Below are positions 1 to 7,327 of a stretch of DNA of 60,454 nucleotides, in pieces. The notes beneath the pieces were generated by a model. That model had not been told where the DNA came from. It was given only the letters and a program-made list of their open reading frames with translations, and made no database searches. The number at the start of each line of letters is the position of its first letter. The first letter of the stretch is position 1. The translations under genes were made by a program, and so were the position numbers. This DNA is from an uncultured Bacilli bacterium (GTDB lineage: Bacteria; Bacillota_I; Bacilli_A; RF39; UBA660): assembly GCA_947585595.1 (NCBI GenBank), contig CANPXB010000007.1, forward strand, positions 1-60,454, in the 5' to 3' direction.

Positions 1-1
1 T

Positions 2-937
2 CAGACGGATATTAAAGAGAATCTTAGAGTCTTTATTAAGGCTTGTAAGATGCGTAATGAAGTCTTAGATCATGTTTTATTATATGGCCCTCCAGGACTT
101 GGTAAAACGACTTTAGCACATATTATTGCTAATGAGATGGGAACTAATATTAAGACTGCTTCTGGTCCTTCAATTGAAAAGAGTGGGGATTTGGCGGCTA
201 TTCTTTCAACCTTAGAACCTGGTGATGTATTATTTGTTGATGAAATCCACCGTATTCCAAGATTTATTGAAGAAATATTATATCCCGCAATGGAAGATTT
301 TGTTTTAGATATTGTTATTCAAAATGGGGATGGAACATCAAGAAATTTACGTATTGATTTACCACCTTTTACTTTAGTTGGAGCAACAACTAGAGCTGGA
401 GATATATCAGCACCTTTAAGAGATCGTTTTGGTATTACAGCTAAATTAAATTATTATACAGATGATGAATTATATAAGATTATTAATCGTACTAGTAAGG
501 TTTTAAATATGCCAATTGATGATGATGCAGCTAAAGAATTAGCTAAACGTAGTCGTAAAACACCACGTATAGCTAATAGGTTATTTAAACGTGTTAGGGA
601 CTTTGCTTTAGTATCTGAACAAGATGTAATTGATGAAGCAATTACGAAGTCTTCACTAGAACGTTTAAAGGTTGATGCTGATGGTTTAGATCAAATAGAT
701 ATTCAGTATCTAGAATCATTAATTACAAAGTTTAATGGTGGTCCAGTTGGGGCTCAAACTATTGCTACATCAATTGGTGAAGAAGTAACAACAATTGAAG
801 ATGTTGTAGAGCCTTATTTATTACAAGAGGGATTTGTTAAGAGAACACAACGTGGACGTGTAGCAACAGAAAGAGCTTATAAGCATTTAAATATTGAATA
901 TGATGGAGATAAAGACAACTCTAAAAAGAAAAAATAG
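2..937 (+). CDS. ruvB: Holliday junction branch-migration ATPase RuvB (5' end outside window)
   Basis: Hexameric AAA+ motor that works with RuvA to migrate Holliday junctions during recombinational repair. The frame is open from base 2, so the gene begins before the window; the first ATG inside (50) is internal. Visible motifs are Walker [10 protein letters not shown], Walker [11 protein letters not shown], sensor 1 ATTRAG and the arginine-finger region LRDRFGI, followed by the winged-helix domain with [10 protein letters not shown] and a basic tail. About 311 of the usual 330-340 residues are present. The stop codon lies inside a terminator hairpin. Identification is secure; only the extreme N-terminus is missing because of the window edge. 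Confidence 0.97.
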   Translation, partial: QTDIKENLRVFIKACKMRNEVLDHVLLYGPPGLGKTTLAHIIANEMGTNIKTASGPSIEKSGDLAAILSTLEPGDVLFVDEIHRIPRFIEEILYPAMEDFVLDIVIQNGDGTSRNLRIDLPPFTLVGATTRAGDISAPLRDRFGITAKLNYYTDDELYKIINRTSKVLNMPIDDDAAKELAKRSRKTPRIANRLFKRVRDFALVSEQDVIDEAITKSSLERLKVDADGLDQIDIQYLESLITKFNGGPVGAQTIATSIGEEVTTIEDVVEPYLLQEGFVKRTQRGRVATERAYKHLNIEYDGDKDNSKKKK

Positions 938-948
938 AGTTGTTTTTT
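915..948 (+). terminator. Intrinsic terminator of ruvB
   Basis: ACAACTCTA (915-923) pairs with TAGAGTTGT (934-942) and is followed by a run of T. The ruvB stop codon is in the 3' arm. Confidence 0.85.
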
Positions 949-959
949 CTTGATTTTCA

Positions 960-988
960 TTGACTATAAAACAATTGTTTGATATAAT
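960..988 (+). promoter_or_regulatory. Sigma-A promoter for the 995-1112 RNA
   Basis: TTGACT (960-965), a 17-base spacer and TATAAT (983-988). Predicted transcription start is about 994-996, directly upstream of a structured, terminator-ending segment with no long ORF. Confidence 0.75.
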
Positions 989-994
989 TAAAAT

Positions 995-1112
995 GTATTA
1001 ATTACTTGCCGTGTGTTAATATGACAATTTGGTCGATAACGTTCTTTATTTAGGCAAGAAATAACGAACACGATGCGGGTATACTCATTTATGGGTATAC
1101 CCCTTTTTCTTT
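995..1112 (+). ncRNA. Candidate structured small RNA or terminating leader
   Basis: A strong promoter precedes, and an intrinsic terminator ends, a segment of about 118 nt with no convincing ORF. By eye it folds into hairpin A (GTTA 1015-1018 with TAAC 1037-1040, and GAC 1023-1025 with GTC 1032-1034). Hairpin B has an 11-pair stem with one mismatch (1041-1051 with 1059-1069) and the loop AGGCAAG. That loop holds GGCAAG (1053-1058), the exact complement of CTTGCC at 1005-1010, so a pseudoknot is possible. The terminator is GGGTATAC (1077-1084) with GTATACCC (1095-1102) and a T-run. It could be an independent sRNA or a riboswitch-like attenuator for the downstream Bro-N gene. It does not match any RNA class I know. 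Confidence 0.5.
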
Positions 1113-1169
1113 GGAGGTGATTTTTTTGAAGAAATACTAGCTAAGTAAGGAGGAAGTGTAATCAGCTTA

Positions 1170-1190
1170 AAATTCGGAATTTCCGAATTT
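1170..1190. repeat. Inverted repeat 1 (10-bp arms, 1-base centre)
   Basis: Perfect dyad with half-site AAATTCGGAA around a single central T. It could be a protein-binding site or the relic of a hairpin. Confidence 0.6.
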
Positions 1191-1260
1191 AGTGATAGTC
1201 CAAGAGGATGAGAATTAGTTAAAAATGGTATGTGTAAAATTTGCACACTCCACTTGTAGT

Positions 1261-1287
1261 CAGTTGTCCGAAAAAATCGGACAACTG
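1261..1287. repeat. Inverted repeat 2 (11-bp arms, A5 loop)
   Basis: CAGTTGTCCGA and its exact complement separated by five A. It shares the outer AGTTGT...ACAACT halves with the inverted repeat at 1603-1627 inside the Bro-N gene, but has a different inner half. There is no T-run, so it is not an intrinsic terminator. Confidence 0.65.
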
Positions 1288-1412
1288 CAAGAGATGTCGC
1301 GACTTTTCAGGTGTAATTGTACGAAAATATTGGACAGTTGAAAATAATATTTAATTTATGTGAATTGAATATTGCAGATGCGTCTGCAAAATTAGGAAGG
1401 GATGATTAATTT

Positions 1413-2303
1413 ATGAATCAAAACAAATTAGAAACAATTTCAAATTTATTTGAAGGAAAAGAAATAAGAAGTGTTTGGAATGCAGAGAAAGAAGATTATT
1501 ATTATAGTGTTGTAGATGTAATATCTGCTTTAACTGATAGTAGCAATCCAAGAAATTATTGGAATATGTTAAAGAAAAGAATGACTGAAGAAGAAAAAAG
1601 TGAGTTGTACACAAAATGTGTACAACTGAAATTAAAATCTCAAAAAGATGGAAAAAGTTATGTAACAGATGTTTTAGATACAAAGGGAATATTAAGACTT
1701 ATAGAATCGGTTCCTTCGCCTAAAGCAGAACCATTTAAGTTATGGCTCGCTAATTTAGGTAGTGAAAGAATTGATGAAGTCTTTGATCCTGAAAAGGCAA
1801 TTAAAAGAGCAGTTAATTATTATCGAAAAAGAGGTTACTCATTAGAATGGATAGAATCAAGAATAAAAGCTATATTAGATCGTAATAAGTTAACTGATGT
1901 ATGGCAAGAAGGAGGAATTACAGAAAACTTTGAATTTGGTGTTTTAACTAATGAAATATATAAAGGATGGTCAGGAATGAAAGCTAATGAATATAAAGCA
2001 TATAAAGGACTTAGAAAAGAAAATTTAAGAGATAATATGACCGATATTGAAATAGCGTTAACTAATTTAGGAGAAATTACAACAAGAGATATTGCTAAAA
2101 AAGAACATCCTTATGGATTAGATGAAAATATAAATGTTGCTAAAAGAGGAGGGAGAGTAGCTAAAGGTGCTCGTGATTTTTACAAAGAAGAAACCAATAT
2201 GTCAGCTGTATCAAAAGAAAATAATTTAACTTATAAATATATTGATGATATAAAGCAAATTAAAGAAAACGACTTTATTGAAGAAGATAGCTCTAGTAAA
2301 TAG
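1413..2303 (+). CDS. Bro-N domain phage-antirepressor-like protein
   Basis: A 296-residue protein with an N-terminal Bro-N fold (about residues 15-120: VWNAEKEDYYYSVVDVISAL, then IPSPKAEPFK-type VPSPKAEPFKLWLA). The long C-terminal region (WSGMKANEYK, LRKENLRDNMTDIE) is typical of the antirepressor-like family scattered through gut bacterial genomes and prophages. Members are thought to bind DNA or repressors; the exact role is unknown. The start at 1413 follows AGGAAGGGAT. No other phage genes are present, so this is a solitary accessory gene between ruvB and the next operon. It contains a perfect 11-bp inverted repeat in its coding sequence. Confidence 0.8.
   Translation: MNQNKLETISNLFEGKEIRSVWNAEKEDYYYSVVDVISALTDSSNPRNYWNMLKKRMTEEEKSELYTKCVQLKLKSQKDGKSYVTDVLDTKGILRLIESVPSPKAEPFKLWLANLGSERIDEVFDPEKAIKRAVNYYRKRGYSLEWIESRIKAILDRNKLTDVWQEGGITENFEFGVLTNEIYKGWSGMKANEYKAYKGLRKENLRDNMTDIEIALTNLGEITTRDIAKKEHPYGLDENINVAKRGGRVAKGARDFYKEETNMSAVSKENNLTYKYIDDIKQIKENDFIEEDSSSK
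1603..1627. repeat. Inverted repeat 3 inside the Bro-N gene
   Basis: AGTTGTACACA and its exact complement around AAA, within codons reading ELYTKCVQL. The outer AGTTGT/ACAACT halves match the upstream repeat at 1261-1287. Confidence 0.65.
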
Positions 2304-2318
2304 AGTTATTTTTTTACA
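2287..2318 (+). terminator. Intrinsic terminator of the Bro-N gene
   Basis: AGCTCTA pairs (one G-T) with TAGAGTT around GTAAA, followed by a run of T. It overlaps the stop codon. Confidence 0.7.
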
Positions 2319-2336
2319 TATTTTAGAAATAGGGGA

Positions 2337-2365
2337 TTGACAAGCGTATAAAGTACGCATATAAT
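2337..2365 (+). promoter_or_regulatory. Consensus promoter with operator-like dyad for the five-gene operon
   Basis: TTGACA (2337-2342), a 17-base spacer and TATAAT (2360-2365) is a near-perfect sigma-A promoter. The spacer is almost filled by the dyad GCGTA-TAAAG-TACGC (2344-2358), placed where a bound repressor would block RNA polymerase. The same dyad, with one base changed, recurs at 2478-2496. Confidence 0.85.
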
Positions 2366-2370
2366 TAAAT

Positions 2371-2507
2371 TGTAAATAGAGGAATAATATTATGGCCATA
2401 AATTTCTAGATTTACAATACAACTTAAAAGATATTTTAAGAAGAGCATTTGATAATGCTTTAAAATTTTCATTATTAATGCGTATAAAATACGCATTGGA
2501 GGAAGAA
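2371..2507 (+). promoter_or_regulatory. Structured 5' leader with second operator copy over the RBS region
   Basis: A leader of about 137 nt separates the promoter from the first gene. It has a long-range stem (ATTGTAAAT with ATTTACAAT), the perfect 12-bp palindrome TTATGGCCATAA in its loop, a five-codon frame (ATG GCC ATA AAT TTC TAG) and an AGCATT/AATGCT hairpin. The dyad ATGCGTAT-AAA-ATACGCAT (2478-2496) ends one base before GGAGG (2498-2502). It could act as a second operator, as an RNA hairpin controlling ribosome access, or both. Confidence 0.6.
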
Positions 2508-3401
2508 ATGAAAAAAGATTGTAAATTAATTGGAACTTTGCCATCTTTACATGATGATAAAGGTATAGATTTAATGCTTAGTTCTAAAGAAATTGATGAA
2601 GTAAGATTTAATAGTGGAGTAAATGAGTTACTGACGGTTAGAGAGATTATTCAGAAGTTAAAAATTTTGGAGGAATGGTATAAGAAAAAGATATGGCTTG
2701 ATTTAAAAGGAAGACAGTTAAGAGTTAATGCTTGGGCAGATCCATTTTATGAAGCAGTTGAATTAAATCATGAGATTGAAATAGAGTATCCAGCAAAGAT
2801 TATCTTTCGTGGTGGGAATGCTTCTAATATTGTGCATACTTTAAGAAATAAAATTGTTTTAGATCGACCTCCAGAAAGAGCTGTTGGTAAAGGTCAATCA
2901 GTTAATATTTTAGCTAAATCATTAGAGATAAAAGGTTATTTAACCGAACATGATAAGGAATTAATCACTTTAAGTAAATTATATGGTTTAAATAATTATA
3001 TGGCTTCCTTTGTCGAAAATAATAGTGATTTAGAAGAAATATATAACTTAAATCAAGAGGCGCAGATAATAGCTAAAATTGAATCAGTAAAGGGTTTAGA
3101 TTTTATTAGATCTTTAGGCATTCATTTAATGGCAGCGAGAGACGACTTATATATTGAAACAGGACAAAAGATAGCAATGCTTAAATATTTAAAAGAAATT
3201 ATTCAGAAAGATAAAGATGCTATTTGTGCTTCAAGAATATTTCATTCTTTAAATACAGGATATAATGTTTCTTTAGCTGATTATGAAGACTTAGAATTAA
3301 TGTATAGTTATGGTTATCGTAATTTTATGTTAGGTGATGAAATAAGAGGACCAAAGTTAGTTAAAGCTCTTGATGCTTGGAGGAGCTTTGTTAATGAATA
3401 A
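2508..3401 (+). CDS. Pyruvate-kinase-like barrel protein lacking the C-terminal domain
   Basis: 297 residues from ATG 2508, chosen because GGAGG lies 5 bases upstream; an in-frame ATG at 2478 would translate the operator dyad. Pyruvate kinase landmarks appear in order: LIGTLPS (kinase usually CTIGPAS), EVRFNSG (RLNFSHG), LDLKGRQLR (DTKGPEIR), a B-domain-like insert, YLTEHDKELI, ASFVEN, AKIESVKGL with K190 and E192, ARDDLYIE (ARGDLGVE) and ICASRIFHSL (ITATQMLDSM). The regulatory C-terminal domain is absent, giving 297 rather than 470 or more residues. Several active-site positions are kept, so phosphotransfer or a PEP/pyruvate-type substrate is plausible, but the real reaction is unknown. First gene of the operon; its last bases overlap the next start. 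Confidence 0.75.
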   Translation: MKKDCKLIGTLPSLHDDKGIDLMLSSKEIDEVRFNSGVNELLTVREIIQKLKILEEWYKKKIWLDLKGRQLRVNAWADPFYEAVELNHEIEIEYPAKIIFRGGNASNIVHTLRNKIVLDRPPERAVGKGQSVNILAKSLEIKGYLTEHDKELITLSKLYGLNNYMASFVENNSDLEEIYNLNQEAQIIAKIESVKGLDFIRSLGIHLMAARDDLYIETGQKIAMLKYLKEIIQKDKDAICASRIFHSLNTGYNVSLADYEDLELMYSYGYRNFMLGDEIRGPKLVKALDAWRSFVNE

Positions 3402-4803
3402 AGCATTTATTGTAAGTGGTTGCTGTTTTGGAGATGAAGGTAAAGGGACTTTATCTGATTATTTAGCTCATAAATATAATTTAAAAGAAAATATTCGTTA
3501 TAACGGTGGAAGTCATGCTAGTCATACTGTAATTGTCGATGGTATCTTACATAAATTTAGTCAACTGGGTTCAATCTTCTTAAACGAGAATACGAGAACT
3601 TATTTATCAGCTAATACGATTGTTAATCCGTTTAACTTAGTTACGGAAGCCCAGAATTTAGCTACTAAAACAGGGATGAAAGTAGAAGATATCTTAGCGC
3701 GTATTTATATTGATAAAAATGCGAGTGTTGTAACACCTTACCATAGCTTAATTAATAAAGTAAGAGAATTAAGTGATGAAAGTAAGCGTACTGGTAGTGT
3801 TGGAACAGGAGTTAGTGAAGTAAATAAAGTTAAAAAGATAACTGGTATTGAGATAAAGATGAAAGATTTTCTTAATAATGATGCTCGATATAAATTATTA
3901 GAATTATTTATGTATACAAGAAAGTTTGTTTTAAAGAATAAAGATAAAATAGATGAAGATAAGTACTATAAATATATTGATGTTCAAGAGTTAGAAAAAT
4001 TAATAGCTATGAGAAATAAATATTATATTATTAGTTGTTATCAAAATATTATGAAGAGTAATTTATTAAATATTGTAAATGGAATAGAGGAGTTTCATCA
4101 AGATAATAATATGTTATTTGAAGGATCTCAAGCTGTTTTAATAGATCATGAATATGGATTTAAACCTAATACGACTTCTTTAGATACAACTAATCATTAT
4201 GGAGTTAAGTTAGCTAATGAGTTAAAGATGGATGTAATAAAATATGGAGCAATAAGTTCCCTAGCATCTAGACACGGAATGGGACCATTACCAACATATG
4301 ATGATTATTTAGAAGAGCGAATCTTTGATAGTAATCAAACACCATCATATTATCAGGGTGTACCAACTTATGGGTGGTTTGATGCAGTTCTTATTAGATA
4401 TTCCCTTAAAGTATCAGAAAATGACTATCTATTTATGTCAGCTTTAGATCGTTTAAGTAAGTTAGATTATCTTAAAGTATGTAATGAGTACTTATATAAA
4501 GGGATTATTGATGAAGAGTTTAAAGAAATATTTAGTTATGAAGAAGATAAAGGGAATATTATTATTCATGATATTAATAAACCAAGTGATAACTTAAAGA
4601 AATATATTGTTAATTGTGTACCAATTTATATAACTTTACCAAGTTTTAAAGAAGATATAGGGGGAATAACAGAGTTTAAATCTTTACCAATAGAGTGTCA
4701 GCATTATGTAGCTTTAATTGAAAAACTAATTAATAAAAAGATTACTTTAGTTGGAGTTGGTCCGGAAAGAGGGCAGAAGATAGAAAGGAAGCCATTAATC
4801 TAA
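3394..4803 (+). CDS. Adenylosuccinate synthetase-like (PurA superfamily) ligase
   Basis: 469 residues. Start 3394 follows GGAGGAG by 8 bases and overlaps the upstream stop. PurA landmarks: GDEGKG (13-18) with the catalytic Asp kept, NGGSHASHTV (normally NAGHTV) with the catalytic His kept, FEGSQAVLIDHEYG (normally FEGAQGTLLDIDHG), PTYGWFD (GRFGWFD), ALDRLSKLDYL (LTKLDVL) and VGVGPERGQKI near the C-terminus. GTP-dependent ligation of an amino acid to a 6-oxopurine or similar is the family chemistry. The changed substrate loops and the context (no pur genes) argue that this is a paralogue with another substrate rather than housekeeping PurA. It ends in a TAATG overlap with the next gene. Confidence 0.8.
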   Translation: MNKAFIVSGCCFGDEGKGTLSDYLAHKYNLKENIRYNGGSHASHTVIVDGILHKFSQLGSIFLNENTRTYLSANTIVNPFNLVTEAQNLATKTGMKVEDILARIYIDKNASVVTPYHSLINKVRELSDESKRTGSVGTGVSEVNKVKKITGIEIKMKDFLNNDARYKLLELFMYTRKFVLKNKDKIDEDKYYKYIDVQELEKLIAMRNKYYIISCYQNIMKSNLLNIVNGIEEFHQDNNMLFEGSQAVLIDHEYGFKPNTTSLDTTNHYGVKLANELKMDVIKYGAISSLASRHGMGPLPTYDDYLEERIFDSNQTPSYYQGVPTYGWFDAVLIRYSLKVSENDYLFMSALDRLSKLDYLKVCNEYLYKGIIDEEFKEIFSYEEDKGNIIIHDINKPSDNLKKYIVNCVPIYITLPSFKEDIGGITEFKSLPIECQHYVALIEKLINKKITLVGVGPERGQKIERKPLI

Positions 4804-5369
4804 TGAATATTATAATTGCGGGGATGACATGTAGTGGTAAAAGTACTTTAGCTAATTTAATTGCTTCTAGTTTTAGTGATGTAACTATTTTAAGAGAAGA
4901 TGACTATATGAAGGATTTAAAAGATATTCCCCATCTAAGAAGTTATTATCTTCTTGATTTACCAAGAGCTTATGAAACAGAAGAATATTTAAAAGATAGT
5001 ATTACTTTAATTAAGGAAGGAAGAGTTTTATATCCAACTTATGATGTTAGAAATAATAAAAGAATAGAAAAGAAAGAAATTAAAGTAAGAGGAGATATTA
5101 ATGTTTTTGAAGGCTTACATACAATAGATATACTAGAAAGGATTCCTGGGACTTTAAAAGTCTTTATGGATATTCCCATAGATATATGTCTACAAAGAAG
5201 AATTAGTAGAGACACAAAAGAATATGGCTTAGATGAAGATTATATAAGACGTTATTTTAAAGAGATAATTGAAAGTATTTATTGGTCACATATATATGAG
5301 CAAAAGAAGAAAGCTGATATCGTGATAGAGAAAGAAAGTGATATACAATGTCTTTTAAAGAAGCTGTAG
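4803..5369 (+). CDS. Uridine kinase/PRK-family P-loop kinase
   Basis: 188 residues. Walker A AGMTCSGKST (6-15), then REDDYMKD, the substrate-type segment YDVRNNKRIEKKEI (Udk usually YDYTIHTR), VFEGLH (usually EGIL) and the lid-like RRISRDTKEYG. This is the layout of the uridine kinase / phosphoribulokinase family, slightly short and divergent. It probably phosphorylates a nucleoside or another small hydroxylated metabolite made or used by its neighbours. It starts at the TAATG junction with the PurA-like gene and its end overlaps the next gene by 22 bases, so translation is likely coupled. The substrate cannot be read from sequence. Confidence 0.75.
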   Translation: MNIIIAGMTCSGKSTLANLIASSFSDVTILREDDYMKDLKDIPHLRSYYLLDLPRAYETEEYLKDSITLIKEGRVLYPTYDVRNNKRIEKKEIKVRGDINVFEGLHTIDILERIPGTLKVFMDIPIDICLQRRISRDTKEYGLDEDYIRRYFKEIIESIYWSHIYEQKKKADIVIEKESDIQCLLKKL

Positions 5370-6391
5370 ATATCTTAACTTCTTCTAAAAGACCAATTGA
5401 AGTCTTTGGGGATGGGACAGAAGAAGAAATAAAGAAAAGATATCGTAGTTATGTTAAAATATGTCATCCTGATATAGTTAGTGATGAATATAAAGATTTA
5501 GCGGAAAAGATAATGAAAATCTTAAATGATTTTTATAAAAGAGCTTTAGATGAAATTAAAAAAGGGATTTATGATGTTACAGATCCAAAAGAAGTATTGA
5601 AAGCTTCAGAAGTATTATTTACTTTAACAATTAGAAATAAAGAATATACCTTTTATAAATATTTATATAGTGAAGATGTTGGTGATATATATGAAGGATT
5701 ATGTGAAGATGAAAGAGTTTTAATTAAAATATGTAGTGATATAGATGACAATGACTTAGTTAAAAATGAATATCAATTATTACTTAAACTTAATCATGCT
5801 TCTATACCCAAAGTTATAACAAGATTAAAAGTTAATGATAAAGAAGCGTTTATAAGCTCTAAACCGGAAGGGTTAGAACTTGATGAATTTTTAAGAGATT
5901 ATGGGTATTTAAGTGGAGAACATATTTGTTGGGTGTTAGAAAGATTATTATCTTGTATAGGTTATTTACATTCATTAAAGATAGTTCACGGTAATATTAA
6001 AGAAGATAATATTTTAATTAATCCTGATACCCATAATGTTATTTTAAAAGATTATAGTTTATGTATTGTGAGTGCTAATGAAAAAGATAGTAGTTATAAA
6101 ATAATTAATGATTCTTATACTCCAGATTATGTTAGTAAAGATAGTAAGGTAATTCCTAATACGGATATCTATGCTGTAGGTAAAATAGCAATTAAATTAC
6201 TAGGTGGGGATATTGATAGAGTGGCCTTACCAGTTACATGTGATATTAGAGTAAGACAGTTTATTAGGAAGTTACTTGATAAAGGATCTAATGACGCATG
6301 GCAGTTATGGGATGAATTAATTAAGATAAGAACAGAAGTTTATGGAAGTAAAAGATTTCAAACATTAAGAAAAGTAAGGAGGAATGTTTAA
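5348..6391 (+). CDS. J-domain fused to a protein-kinase-like domain (predicted pseudokinase)
   Basis: 347 residues. Residues 1-70 form a DnaJ-like domain with HPD at 40-42 and basic helix II (EEEIKKRYRSYVKI). Residues about 95-310 are a Ser/Thr kinase-type fold: VLIKI with K127, E141 in the C-helix, HGNIKEDN (214-221), KDYSL with D235 in place of DFG, and NTDIYAVGK. The HRD catalytic Asp is replaced by Asn (HGN) while the metal-binding Asn and Asp remain, so it may be a pseudokinase or a weak kinase. The J-domain implies DnaK recruitment. It overlaps the upstream gene by 22 bases and shares TAATG with the vWA gene. Confidence 0.75.
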   Translation: MSFKEAVDILTSSKRPIEVFGDGTEEEIKKRYRSYVKICHPDIVSDEYKDLAEKIMKILNDFYKRALDEIKKGIYDVTDPKEVLKASEVLFTLTIRNKEYTFYKYLYSEDVGDIYEGLCEDERVLIKICSDIDDNDLVKNEYQLLLKLNHASIPKVITRLKVNDKEAFISSKPEGLELDEFLRDYGYLSGEHICWVLERLLSCIGYLHSLKIVHGNIKEDNILINPDTHNVILKDYSLCIVSANEKDSSYKIINDSYTPDYVSKDSKVIPNTDIYAVGKIAIKLLGGDIDRVALPVTCDIRVRQFIRKLLDKGSNDAWQLWDELIKIRTEVYGSKRFQTLRKVRRNV

Positions 6392-7326
6392 TGGGTGGAT
6401 CTAGTTATGATAGAGATGTATATAGTGGAAGTAGTTATGATAATTGGGGGACGAGTGATTATTCGGCAACAAGATTTACAAGACATACAATAGATAGTGA
6501 TTTAAATCCGGTAGGTAAAAAGGTAGTTAGTCAAAGTAAACATCCAATAGTAATTGTTTTAGATGTTACTGGTTCTAATATTAATTTTGCCAGACTTGTA
6601 TATGATAAGTTACCAATGTTTTATGGTAATATTGAACAAAAAGGTTATTTAAAGGATTTTGATATATGTATTTGTGCGGTAGGAGATGCTAAATATGATA
6701 GTTATCCGATTCAAATAGGAACACCAGCTAAAGGAATTGAAATTGATTCTTGGCTTGAAAAAATTGTTTTAGAAAGTGGTGGCGGTGGTAACGAATATGA
6801 ATCTTATGAAGTTATGGCCCATTATTTAGCTAATAATACAGAATTTAGAGAAGATGCGGAACCTGTTTTATTTTTTATAGGCGATGAAGCAACTAGTGAA
6901 ATAGTATCAAGAAGAGAATGTGAACGTGTTGGAATAGAATGCAAGGAAGATTATAATCCTTGGCCATTATTAAGAAAGAAATTTAAAGATAATGTTTATG
7001 TGATGTTAAATAAGTATTGTGGTGATAATTTTAATGAACGTTTTACGAAGACATGGCAGAAAGTAATGCCACCAGAACATACAATTAAAATACCAGAAGA
7101 AAAAGCGATAGTTGATTTAATGTTAGGGGTATTAGCATTACAAAAAGAAGATTTGGATGTATATGCGATAGATATGGGATTACGAGGTCAAACAACAAAG
7201 AGAATCGAAGGAGTTACCGAAGCTTTAAAAGACTTGGCTAGTACAACAGCAATATCAACTAATGTAAGTGCAACACTACCATCTAATACAGGTTTAAAAC
7301 TAACGAAAAAAGGAAAAAGAATATGA
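6391..7326 (+). CDS. von Willebrand factor A-like (vWA) protein
   Basis: 311 residues starting at a TAATG overlap behind AAGGAGG. The N-terminus is Gly/Ser/Tyr-rich (GGSSYDRDVYSGSSYDNWG). Residues 50-245 look like a vWA Rossmann fold: MIDAS VLDVTGSN (D58, T60, S62), AVGDA (D99), ESGGGGNEYESYE at the third metal loop and FFIGDEA with D165. There is no signal peptide or membrane segment, so it is probably cytosolic. Intracellular vWA proteins paired with kinases are known, for example TerY-P type modules; that parallel is inference. Last gene of the operon, directly before a terminator, and ends in TGA. Confidence 0.75.
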   Translation: MGGSSYDRDVYSGSSYDNWGTSDYSATRFTRHTIDSDLNPVGKKVVSQSKHPIVIVLDVTGSNINFARLVYDKLPMFYGNIEQKGYLKDFDICICAVGDAKYDSYPIQIGTPAKGIEIDSWLEKIVLESGGGGNEYESYEVMAHYLANNTEFREDAEPVLFFIGDEATSEIVSRRECERVGIECKEDYNPWPLLRKKFKDNVYVMLNKYCGDNFNERFTKTWQKVMPPEHTIKIPEEKAIVDLMLGVLALQKEDLDVYAIDMGLRGQTTKRIEGVTEALKDLASTTAISTNVSATLPSNTGLKLTKKGKRI

Positions 7327-7327
7327 G

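Larger units (their letters stand above)
1113..1412. other. Gene-free region with inverted repeats, possibly decayed coding sequence
   Basis: With the small RNA this makes up the only gap over 300 bases in the window. It starts with a GGAGG (1113-1117) before a four-codon TTG frame (1127-1141). A second GGAGG (1149-1153) is followed by short frames broken by stops. One is open for 18 codons (1260-1313, reading SVVRKNRTTARDVATFQV) before TAA. Two perfect inverted repeats sit inside (1170-1190 and 1261-1287). I see no intact gene. A broken relative of a phage-type gene is plausible but unproven. Confidence 0.4.

Noticed and set aside
1411-1683. Minus-strand 90-codon frame opposite the Bro-N gene
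   Set aside because: Low-complexity Leu/His/Phe-rich product, no RBS, exactly antisense to a well-supported gene.
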